In this document: piece after piece, positions 6,809-12,036 of the stretch
Numbering within the stretch: position 1 is the stretch's first letter
Layout of the letters: each line of letters begins with the position of its first letter
Assembly (NCBI RefSeq): GCF_035938995.1
Contig: NZ_DASZGI010000189.1
Span: 1-12,036, forward strand
From: DASZGI01 sp035938995
GTDB taxonomy: Bacteria > Actinomycetota > Actinomycetes > Streptomycetales > Catenulisporaceae
Direction of reading: 5' to 3'
Length of the DNA stretch: 12,036 nt
Program-made: the position numbers and the translations under genes
Notes under the pieces: generated by a model
What the model was told of the DNA's origin: nothing
Databases searched by the model: none
Seen by the model: the letters and a program-made list of their open reading frames with translations, nothing else

Positions 6809-7588
6809 CTACGTCTCGGTGCTGCTGGGCTTGTACCGCTTGTCGCGTACGTAGATCACGTGCGGCTTTCCGTCCCCGGGGCTGCGGCGTTGAACGTCGA
6901 ACAGCTCGGTGGCGGCTACCAGGTCGCTGAGCTTGGCGAAGCCGTAGGTGCGCGGGTCGAAGTCCGGTTGCTGCTTGGTGACGATGTGTCCGACGTTGGC
7001 CAGCGCGGCGAAGCCGTCGTCGTCGGAGGCGGCCTCCATCGCCGCGCGCAGCTGGTGGACCAGCTTGGTGTCGGCCTTGAGCTTCGAGGCGGAGGCGCGC
7101 GGCACCGGCTTGGCCGGGGTTCCGACCGCCTCACCGCCGCCGAGCTCGTAGCCGAGGTTCTCGGTGTAGATGAACTTGTCGCACGCGGCCACGAAGGGCT
7201 TGGGGGTCTTGCGTTCGCCGAAGCCGTACACGATCAATCCCGACTCGCGGATGCGTGCCGCGAGGCGGGTGAAGTCGCTGTCGCTGGAGACGATGCAGAA
7301 CCCGTCGAAGCGTCCGGAATACAGCAGGTCCATCGCGTCGATGACCATCGCCGCGTCGGTGGCGTTCTTGCCGACCGTGTAGGCGAACTGCTGGATCGGC
7401 TGGATCGATTGGGTGAGCAGTTGCTCTTTCCAGCCCTTCAGGCTGGTGCTCGTCCAGTCGCCGTAGGCCCGCTTCACGTGCGCCGTGCCGTATTTCGCGA
7501 CTTCCGCCAACAACCCTTCGGCCAGGCCGGGCTGGGCGTTGTCGGCGTCGATGAGCACTGCGAGTTTCAGTGCGCTCTCGGCGGCCAT
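6809..7588 (-). CDS. NYN-domain RNase with C-terminal LOTUS/OST-HTH domain
   Basis: 259 residues. Residues about 8-145 are an NYN (LabA/DUF88, PIN-like) nuclease domain: LAVLIDADN with Asp14 and Asp16, TDAAMVIDAMDLL with Asp78 and Asp84, and IVSSDSDFTRLAARIRESG with Asp103 and Asp105. These acidic residues form the metal-binding site of the family, so activity is likely intact. Residues about 150-172 are a low-complexity linker rich in Gly, Pro, Ala and Lys. Residues about 173-250 match the OST-HTH/LOTUS type (LVHQLRAAMEAA, then FDPRTYGFAKLSDLVAATELFDV), a small RNA-binding domain. The protein is cytoplasmic and presumably acts in RNA processing or decay; its target is unknown. The ATG at 7586-7588 is supported by AAGGA five bases upstream. 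It stands alone, facing the glycosidase and 269 bases from the next gene. Confidence 0.93.
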   Translation of the reverse strand: MAAESALKLAVLIDADNAQPGLAEGLLAEVAKYGTAHVKRAYGDWTSTSLKGWKEQLLTQSIQPIQQFAYTVGKNATDAAMVIDAMDLLYSGRFDGFCIVSSDSDFTRLAARIRESGLIVYGFGERKTPKPFVAACDKFIYTENLGYELGGGEAVGTPAKPVPRASASKLKADTKLVHQLRAAMEAASDDDGFAALANVGHIVTKQQPDFDPRTYGFAKLSDLVAATELFDVQRRSPGDGKPHVIYVRDKRYKPSSTET

Positions 7589-7857
7589 GCCGTCCTTCCG
7601 GGCTGTGAACGGGTCGGGTTCCGCGGTTGGGCTGTGCCCACCCTAGCCGAATCGCGTGCGGCGCGAGCGCGCCGACACCGCCTCCACCGCGGCGTCTTCA
7701 TGCACCTCAGACGGGGCAGCAGTGCTTTCCGGCATCACTGCGCAGGAGGGTCGAGATCGGCGCCGCCCGCCGATCAGGACACCGCACCCCCACACTCTTT
7801 CCGACTTCGTCGGTGAATAAGGAAGGCGGCGTCTCAGCGCCCGTACTGTGGCTGTGC
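7589..7857. other. Intergenic region between AIM24 and NYN genes
   Basis: 269 bases between two minus-strand genes. It contains a short stem CCGAC/GTCGG (7801-7805 with 7809-7813, three-base loop) without a T-tract, near the end of the AIM24 gene. A 30-codon open frame (7643-7735, minus) lacks a ribosome binding site. I see no promoter good enough to name. Confidence 0.5.
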
Positions 7858-8559
7858 TCAGCGCTGCTGCGGGGGCGGCGGTAGGTACGGCGCGATCGCG
7901 TGGGCGAGGAGCGGCACCGGCATCGACTGGAGCCAGATCTCGCCGGGCCCGGTGAGTGAGACCAGGTGGAACCCGTCCTCGCCGAACGCGATGTTGCGGA
8001 TGCCCTGTAGCCGGGTGATCTCGAAGCGGACGCTCTCCTGGAACAGGCCCACGTGGCCTGGGTGCACAAGAAGGGTCTGGCCGGGCTGCAGGGTGTAGGT
8101 GATCACTTCGCCCGACAGCTCGATCCACGCCTCGCCCTGCCCCTCAAGGCGCTGCAACAGAAAGCCCTCGCCGCCCCACAGCCCCGCCCGCAGGCCCTGC
8201 TGCACCGCGACGGTCGCGTTCACACCCGGGGTGCCACAGAGGAACCCGTGACGGTGCACCATCATCCCGGCGCCGGGATTGATCTGCACGGGCAGGATCT
8301 GGCCCGGCAGCTTGGTCGCGAAGGCGACCATGCCGCCGCCGCCCTGCGCCTGGTACCGGGTCTGGAAGAAGCTGCCGCCGCCGAGCGCCCGCTTGGCGGC
8401 GGCGAACAGTCCGCCGCCGCCCCCGCCGCCCATGGTCTGCGACAGCGTGATGGTTGGGGTCATCCACGACAGCTCGCCGTGTGTGGAGATGACCGATTCG
8501 CCTGGTCCGAGGGAGATCTCGAGGACGGGAAGCGTCGTGCCCTTGATGGTTGCCTGCAT
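7858..8559 (-). CDS. AIM24 family (TIGR00266/DUF124) protein
   Basis: 233 residues from the ATG at 8557-8559. The protein is a tandem beta-sandwich of the AIM24 type: MQATIKGTTLPVLEISLGPGESVIS at the start (broken here only by strand ends), a Gly run GGGGGGG at 44-50, GGSFFQTRYQ (61-70), LPGQILPVQINPG (84-96), GTPGVNATVAV (109-119), WGGEGFLLQRLEG (128-140), and a Pro-rich end PPPPQQR. Bacterial members are widespread; AIM24 is named from a yeast mitochondrial protein, and the bacterial role is not established. No signal peptide or membrane segment is visible, so it is probably cytoplasmic. A longer GTG start at 8614-8616 would add 19 poorly conserved residues; neither start has a good ribosome binding site, so initiation may be leaderless. 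It is divergent from the DUF3887-like regulator 153 bases away. Confidence 0.88.
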   Translation of the reverse strand: MQATIKGTTLPVLEISLGPGESVISTHGELSWMTPTITLSQTMGGGGGGGLFAAAKRALGGGSFFQTRYQAQGGGGMVAFATKLPGQILPVQINPGAGMMVHRHGFLCGTPGVNATVAVQQGLRAGLWGGEGFLLQRLEGQGEAWIELSGEVITYTLQPGQTLLVHPGHVGLFQESVRFEITRLQGIRNIAFGEDGFHLVSLTGPGEIWLQSMPVPLLAHAIAPYLPPPPQQR

Positions 8560-8665
8560 GGGTGAGAGCGTACTGAAACGCCCGGTTTCTAAGGCACAGC
8601 CAGCCGGAAGATTCACGCAGTCAGACCACGGCTCTCCCAGTAACCCGAGGTCGCCGCCGTGAGGT

Positions 8666-8682
8666 GTAAAGCAACCCTTGAC
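8666..8682. promoter_or_regulatory. Upstream operator-like box O1
   Basis: GTAAAGCAACCCTTGAC matches the perfect palindrome at 8694-8710 in 13 of 17 positions, with both outer arms conserved (GTAAAG, and CCTT-AC). It overlaps the -35 hexamer of the promoter at 8678-8706. The centre-to-centre distance of the two boxes is 28 bases, close to but not exactly a whole number of helical turns. Confidence 0.5.
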
Positions 8683-8706
8683 AGCGATGAGCTGTAAAGG
8701 TATCCT
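8678..8706 (+). promoter_or_regulatory. Promoter of the HTH/DUF3887 gene (leaderless)
   Basis: A perfect TTGACA (8678-8683), a 17-base spacer and TATCCT (8701-8706) form the best sigma-70-type (HrdB-like) promoter in the window. The -10 ends six bases before the ATG at 8713, so transcription should begin at or within a base or two of the start codon. No ribosome binding site exists upstream of that ATG, in agreement with a leaderless mRNA. The spacer also contains an interleaved inverted repeat ACAGC-GATGA-GCTGT (8681-8695). Confidence 0.7.
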
Positions 8707-8710
8707 TTAC
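8694..8710. promoter_or_regulatory. Perfect palindromic operator O2 over the -10 element
   Basis: GTAAAGGTATCCTTTAC is two 7-base arms (GTAAAGG/CCTTTAC) around TAT. It covers the whole -10 hexamer and ends two bases before the start codon, so a bound protein would block RNA polymerase. The obvious candidate ligand is the HTH protein encoded immediately downstream (autorepression); this is inference. Confidence 0.65.
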
Positions 8711-8712
8711 GC

Positions 8713-9342
8713 ATGGCCGATTCTCCCCAAACCCTCAATGCCCTGAGTGCCCGGCTGGCCGAGCAGGCCTCGGTCCTGGCCGAAGCGGTGGGCAGCCCGT
8801 TGGCGTCGCCCGCCTACCTCGACCTGGTCCGGCGCGCCCTGGGGGTCGACGACCTGGCAGACCAGGTGCTCAAGCTGTGCGTGCAGCAGAGCAGGGACGC
8901 CGGCCACACCTGGCAGGAGATCGGAGACCTGCTCGGAGTCACCCGTCAGGCCGCCTTCCAGCGGTTCGGCAAGCCCATCGACCCCCGCACGGGAGAACCC
9001 ATGGACAAGACAGTGCACATGGCCGACGCCGCAGAGCGCGCGATCGAGATCGTCACGGCCGTCCTCGACGGACGCATGGACGAAGCCAGGCAGTCCTTCA
9101 ACGCGCAGGTGCTGGAGGCCTTCACCGACAAGGTCCGCGGCGACGGCCTGGCCACCGTCGCCGGCCTCGTCGGCGCGTTCGAAGGCTTCGGCGAGGGCGA
9201 GCCGTTCGTCCGCCGCATCGGCGATCACACGGTCGTCGACGTTCCACTGCGCTACGAGGCCGGCGACATGAAGGCCCGGGTCGCCTTCGACACCGACGAG
9301 AAGGTCGCCGGAATCTTCATCCTCGCCCCCGACACCCCGTGA
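8713..9342 (+). CDS. HTH transcriptional regulator with C-terminal DUF3887-like domain
   Basis: 209 residues. Residues about 5-60 are helical (ALSARLAEQASVLAEAVG, then YLDLVRRALGVDDLADQVLKLCVQQSRDAG). Residues about 64-86 are a helix-turn-helix (HTWQEIGDLLGVTRQAAFQRF), including the typical turn and recognition helix. Residues about 112-205 resemble DUF3887: a helical pair IEIVTAVLDGRMDEARQSFNA (in two helices) followed by a beta-sheet with HTVVDVPLRYEAGDMKARVAFDTDEKVAGIFI. The latter is an NTF2-like fold that could bind a small ligand. Cytoplasmic, presumably a dimeric repressor. The start is fixed by the promoter, whose -10 ends only six bases before the ATG. Two GTAAAG palindromic boxes over that promoter suggest that it represses itself, and possibly the divergent AIM24 gene too. 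It is not in an operon: the next gene is convergent. Confidence 0.87.
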   Translation: MADSPQTLNALSARLAEQASVLAEAVGSPLASPAYLDLVRRALGVDDLADQVLKLCVQQSRDAGHTWQEIGDLLGVTRQAAFQRFGKPIDPRTGEPMDKTVHMADAAERAIEIVTAVLDGRMDEARQSFNAQVLEAFTDKVRGDGLATVAGLVGAFEGFGEGEPFVRRIGDHTVVDVPLRYEAGDMKARVAFDTDEKVAGIFILAPDTP

Positions 9343-9560
9343 ATGTCGGCCAGGACCAGGTCCTGAGCGGCCTGGCCAGCCGGCTGAGCAGAGCAACCGC
9401 GACCACAGACGACGAACTAGTCAAGCAGGTACTCGCTCCTGTCCGGCTGCGGGACTCTCACGGACCCCGCCCGGCGCCCCGATCTTCCCGCTCGGCCGCT
9501 CTGACGACTGTCGCACTCGAAGATGCGCATCTCAGGTCTGCTGAGGTGCCCGCTGCCTGG
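9343..9560. other. Convergent intergenic region
   Basis: 218 bases between the ends of the HTH/DUF3887 gene and the right-hand DUF4331 gene. It holds nested GC-rich inverted repeats at 9348-9386 and an isolated 12-base perfect palindrome AGATGCGCATCT (9521-9532). No gene is supportable here. Confidence 0.5.
9348..9377 (+). terminator. Possible terminator of the HTH/DUF3887 gene
   Basis: Starting six bases past the stop codon, CAGGACC (9351-9357) and GGTCCTG (9359-9365) form a perfect inverted repeat with a one-base centre. An alternative stem GGCCAGG (9348-9354) with CCTGGCC (9371-9377) overlaps it. A CAGCCGGCTG palindrome follows at 9377-9386. There is no T-tract. Which fold, if any, terminates is unclear. 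Confidence 0.4.
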
Positions 9561-10637
9561 TCAGCCGGCTGGCGTCGGCGGCGGGGAGAGGTAGGGGAAG
9601 TAGTCCAGGAGCGGCCCCGGCTCGAGCCCCGAGGAGAAGTCCTGGTTCACGATCATCTTGATGATGTTGGACGCGATGTCCTCGATCACGCCCTTGCCGT
9701 TCTGAATGTCGCACCAGGGGTCCCAGAGGGCGACGGTGCCGGGAGTGAACCCGATGACGTTCGGAAGCAGCGCGTCTGCCGCCCACGCGCCGTAGGCCCG
9801 TGCGGTGGGGAAGCTGTGGGGAAAGTCGGGGTATGTTCCGCCGGCCTCGACGACCGCCGCGATGTTGTCGCGCACCTGACCCCAGATTCCCGAGGCGGGA
9901 GCGGTCGCGGGGTGGGCGGGCCGGCCCACGAGATCGATCGTGGGGGCGGTGGAGTTGTAGTCGGGGACCTTCGCCGAGCCGGTGGCGAACGCGAAGAAGG
10001 TGGTCATGTTGGGCTTGCCGGCGCGCTGAGTCTGGACCCAGATGTTGTGCCCCGTGTCGAAGTACGCGGTGGTCGCCCAGAAGTGAACCCGGCGGTGCCC
10101 CGTGATCGCGACGGGTACCTCGAGCACATAGGACCTGACGGCGGTGTTCGCGAAATCATTGTGGGCGGGACCCAGCGAGGCGAAGTCGGGGAAGGTGCCG
10201 GCCGCCAGGCAGTTCGTCGTCGTGACGGGGTAGGGGATGTAGTTGCGGAACGGGTCGAGGCGTGGCCCGGCGAAGAGCTTGATCCCGTTGCTGCACTCCA
10301 CGACCTGCCCGATGGGGGCGTTGGGCGGGGTGATGATGGTGCCTGAGGCGGTGCGGTCGGTGGCCGCGGCGTCGGTGAGCTGCTCCACTTGCACGTGCTG
10401 AACGCCATCGGAGCCGGTCGGGAAGGTGGCGCGGAACGTGATGTCCTCGACGTAGTCGCCGTCGGTGTCGATCTTGAGCTCGTAATAGCCCGCGGCGTTC
10501 CAGGTCGGAGCGCCGAACGGCGAGGTGTTCATCCCGAATACCGTGCGCGGGCCGTGCCGATCGCCGGGCCCGGCAAAGCAGTACGCGTCGCTGATGTCCA
10601 GCGTTTCGTCTGTCGGGTAGTCAAAGTGGTGGGACAT
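9561..10637 (-). CDS. DUF4331 family protein
   Basis: 358 residues. The N-terminus MSHHFDYPTDETLDISDAYCF is the DUF4331 hallmark (SHH, D-xx-D-x-Y-F). Further family blocks are a Gly-Tyr-Tyr-Glu strand followed by IDTDGDYVEDITF (56-68), GIKLFAGPRLDPF (118-130), HNDFANTAVRSYVLEVP (159-175), HFWATTAY (185-192) and a C-terminal DYFPYLSPP (345-353). No signal peptide is visible, so the location is uncertain. No activity is known for the family; I assign none. The ATG at 10635-10637 is chosen over a longer frame because AGGAG lies four bases upstream and the family motif starts at Met1. The upstream gene's TAG stop forms part of this TAGGAG site, leaving a 7-base gap, so the two are translationally coupled. 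It is only distantly similar to the DUF4331 protein at the right edge, so the two are not a recent duplication. Confidence 0.88.
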   Translation of the reverse strand: MSHHFDYPTDETLDISDAYCFAGPGDRHGPRTVFGMNTSPFGAPTWNAAGYYELKIDTDGDYVEDITFRATFPTGSDGVQHVQVEQLTDAAATDRTASGTIITPPNAPIGQVVECSNGIKLFAGPRLDPFRNYIPYPVTTTNCLAAGTFPDFASLGPAHNDFANTAVRSYVLEVPVAITGHRRVHFWATTAYFDTGHNIWVQTQRAGKPNMTTFFAFATGSAKVPDYNSTAPTIDLVGRPAHPATAPASGIWGQVRDNIAAVVEAGGTYPDFPHSFPTARAYGAWAADALLPNVIGFTPGTVALWDPWCDIQNGKGVIEDIASNIIKMIVNQDFSSGLEPGPLLDYFPYLSPPPTPAG

Positions 10638-10644
10638 GACGCTC

Positions 10645-11271
10645 CTACTTGGCCAAGGTCTTGTGGGAGTACGGATTGCGGGAGAGCGCCTGCAGCGCCA
10701 GCGTGTAGAACCGGTTGTGGAAGGGCGCCTCGTCCGTGGCGCCGTACTCGCCGTAGAGCCACAGGATCGGGAGCTTGCGGGCATCCCACGTCACGCGGTC
10801 GGTCCTCCCGCTCGCATGCCTGAGCTCGTACCAGCCCTCGGCGAACCCGCTCAGGAGCGCGATACGGCTTGGAGCGCCGCGGTCGGGAACGACCGACGCG
10901 TCGACCGTCGTACCGTCAGCTGCCGTCACGTTCGGCCATGCGGTCTGGGCCGACGCGGTGTGCGGCTGGTGGTAGTAGTCCTGGACGGCCACGGCCTTGA
11001 TGCCCGCTGGCAGCACCAGACAGGTTCCCGGAGTGAGCAGCGGGGCGTTGTACCGCCGCTCCATTCCGCGCACCAGGTCATCCGTGGCCTGCGGGACGCT
11101 GCCCGGCTGCGCCGCTGTGGCGGCCTGAGCAGGGGTGGCTGACCCGATGCTGTACAGGACGGGGAGGGCGGCGAGACCGCCAAGGACGCCGCGGCGACCC
11201 AGGGTGCCTCCACCAACGTCGTCTGCGCGCTCGGCTTGTGCATGCGCTTGTCTGCCTCTGATGATGTTCAC
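10645..11271 (-). CDS. Tat-signal secreted protein, possibly aldose-epimerase-like fragment
   Basis: 208 residues, not assigned to a named family with certainty. Residues about 20-50 are a twin-arginine-type signal: TLGRRGVLGG, hydrophobic LAALPVLYSIGSA, cleavage after AQA50. Export by Tat means the protein folds, and may take a cofactor, inside the cell. The mature part is beta-rich: APLLTPGTCLVLPAG (76-90), SGFAEGWYEL (141-150), RVTWDARKLPILWLYGEYG (159-177, in family order), and RFYTLALQ (187-194). That order resembles the C-terminal half of galactose-mutarotase/aldose-1-epimerase-like proteins, where WL-x-E and R-x-Y near the end are recurrent; the N-terminal half of such an enzyme would be missing. 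This link is from memory of the fold pattern and is tentative. The GTG start (11269-11271) has AGAGGAA about six bases upstream. It is coupled to the following DUF4331 gene and follows another DUF4331 gene by 176 bases. Confidence 0.75.
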   Translation of the reverse strand: MNIIRGRQAHAQAERADDVGGGTLGRRGVLGGLAALPVLYSIGSATPAQAATAAQPGSVPQATDDLVRGMERRYNAPLLTPGTCLVLPAGIKAVAVQDYYHQPHTASAQTAWPNVTAADGTTVDASVVPDRGAPSRIALLSGFAEGWYELRHASGRTDRVTWDARKLPILWLYGEYGATDEAPFHNRFYTLALQALSRNPYSHKTLAK

Positions 11272-11365
11272 TCACGTTCCTCTCTTGCGGTGGTCGCAGG
11301 CCACTGACGCTGTGCGCCGCCTGGCCCGGCCATGGGTGATGTCGTTCCGCGGGAACTTAGAGGTG

Positions 11366-11395
11366 GACAGCGGCCCGGCTCTGGCTGTCGGCCGC
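11366..11395 (-). terminator. Alternative stem-loops between the DUF4331 and Tat genes
   Basis: Two overlapping stems are possible: GACAGC (11366-11371) with GCTGTC (11384-11389), or GCGGCC (11370-11375) with GGCCGC (11390-11395). They share bases and cannot coexist. A further 5-bp stem GTTCC/GGAAC (11344-11348 with 11352-11356) lies just beyond on the minus strand. Together they could be a terminator of the right-hand DUF4331 gene or an intercistronic processing site. There is no T-tract. Confidence 0.3.
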
Positions 11396-11447
11396 GATAC
11401 TCCACAGGTTGACCTCACCGATCGCGAAGGCCGATGTCTGCGCCGTC

Positions 11448-12036
11448 TCAGTAGCGGTCGGGGTTGGGCGGGCCGAGGTACGGGAAGTGCGCCAGCAGGT
11501 CGCCGTGCGGGGTGAGGCCGGTCGGGGAGATCTTGCCGCGTGTCAGCCACTGGAAGCGGTAGCTGTAGACGTCGTCGGTGAGCTTGCGGCCGTTGGGGTA
11601 GGAGACGGGCTTGGTGCGGTCGTAGGGCAGGGCGTCCGGCAGAACCTGCAGGGCGGCCTGCCTGGCCTCTTCCGCTGAGTAGCCGCCGCTTTCCAGCGCC
11701 TTGGACCACGGCGCCAGGTAGTTGGCCACATCGTCGGCGGGCTGCCGAGTGTTGTAGAGGTTCTTCTCCCCGTCCGAATTGATGAACGGGTTGATGGACG
11801 GGTGTCCGCCGCGGTCCATCTGCTCCAGCACGCCGTCCGTGTATCGGCTGATCGAGGCCCACACTCCGATCACGTCGCCGGAGCCGAGCAGCTCTGAGGG
11901 CACCTCGAGCACGATGGAGTCGACGTCGTTGTCGGCGAAGTCGTCGTGCTCGGTCCACTTCAATCCGTGCAGAGCGCCCTCGACGTCGGCGAAGAAGGGA
12001 TCGCTGCGCAGGCCCGCGAACAGCCGGATCCCCGCC
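11448..12036 (-). CDS. DUF4331 family protein (partial, N-terminus missing)
   Basis: 195 residues are visible, ending at the TGA at 11448-11450; the start lies beyond the right edge. Reading in frame from the edge, the first residues are AGIRLFAGLRSDPFFADVEG, a standard DUF4331 block (compare GIKLFAGPRLDPF in the gene at 9561-10637). HDDFADNDVDSIVLEVP and VIGVWASIS follow, and the C-terminus is AHFPYLGPPNPDRY, again parallel to DYFPYLSPP in the partner. The central segment has INPFINSDGEKNLYN, where DUF4331 proteins usually have a similar Asn-rich stretch. A signal peptide cannot be judged. The gene is first in a same-strand series with the Tat protein and the second DUF4331 gene. No biochemical role is known for the family. 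Confidence 0.87.
   Translation of the reverse strand, partial: AGIRLFAGLRSDPFFADVEGALHGLKWTEHDDFADNDVDSIVLEVPSELLGSGDVIGVWASISRYTDGVLEQMDRGGHPSINPFINSDGEKNLYNTRQPADDVANYLAPWSKALESGGYSAEEARQAALQVLPDALPYDRTKPVSYPNGRKLTDDVYSYRFQWLTRGKISPTGLTPHGDLLAHFPYLGPPNPDRY

Noticed and set aside
7643..7735. 30-codon minus-strand open frame before the NYN gene
   Set aside because: No ribosome binding site, no recognisable similarity, and the length is expected by chance at this GC content.
6554..7816. Plus-strand open frame (420 codons) opposite the NYN gene
   Set aside because: It runs through a terminator stem and antisense to a clear NYN-LOTUS protein; no ribosome binding site or domain.
8397..8431. GCC-rich simple repeat as a possible repeat element
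   Set aside because: It encodes the Gly run of the AIM24 protein, so it is coding low complexity and not an independent repeat.
8560..8616. GTG start of the AIM24 protein 19 codons upstream
   Set aside because: The extension lacks similarity and a ribosome binding site; MQATIKG is the more typical family start. Not fully excluded.
8877..10346. Long plus-strand open frame (489 codons) across HTH/DUF3887 and DUF4331 genes
   Set aside because: It overlaps two well-supported genes in other frames and its product is Arg/Gly-rich with no recognisable domain.
10638..10784. N-terminal extension of the DUF4331 protein
   Set aside because: It would overlap the end of the Tat gene and lacks family character; the SHH motif follows directly after the ATG at 10637.
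11961..11963. TTG as the start of the right-edge DUF4331 gene
   Set aside because: The frame stays open to the window edge and encodes a conserved DUF4331 block upstream, so the gene is truncated by the window, not begun here.

Overview
The window reads as high-GC actinobacterial chromosome, probably Streptomyces- or Catenulispora-like. The signs are strong G/C third-position bias, secreted glycosidases with Arg-rich signal peptides, a ROK regulator with a rare TTA leucine codon, an NYN-LOTUS nuclease, and DUF4331 proteins. Genus cannot be settled from the sequence. I see no rRNA, tRNA, CRISPR array, transposase or phage gene. The coding is ordinary single-copy chromosomal genes separated by fairly long intergenic stretches.

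Left third (1-6500), a carbohydrate locus. A secreted GH31 alpha-glycosidase with an inserted CBM35-like module (minus strand, 3' end outside the window) lies downstream of a ROK/NagC-type repressor on the same strand. Divergent from the repressor is a second secreted enzyme, a (beta/alpha)8 glycosidase that looks distantly related to clan GH-D (alpha-galactosidase / raffinose-synthase-like). The 618-base divergent region between repressor and second enzyme holds short direct and inverted repeats that could be operators. No transporter or intracellular catabolic enzyme is in view, so the visible part is an extracellular module: two enzymes releasing sugar from a glycan, and one sensor that probably controls both.

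Middle (6500-9342), housekeeping or unknown genes. An NYN-domain RNase with a C-terminal LOTUS/OST-HTH domain and an AIM24-family protein are both on the minus strand. A small HTH + DUF3887-like regulator is divergent from AIM24. The regulator has the clearest control region of the window: a TTGACA-17-TATCCT promoter overlapped by two GTAAAG-type 17-base operators, placed so that the mRNA should start at or next to the ATG (leaderless).

Right third (9343-12036, minus strand), a little-known secretion-linked cluster. A DUF4331 protein (N-terminus outside the window) is followed by a twin-arginine signal protein whose mature part resembles the C-terminal half of an aldose-epimerase-like beta-sandwich, and then by a second, divergent DUF4331 protein. 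The last two genes are tightly coupled: the stop codon of one is part of the ribosome binding site of the next. No function is established for this arrangement, and it is the best candidate here for something undescribed.
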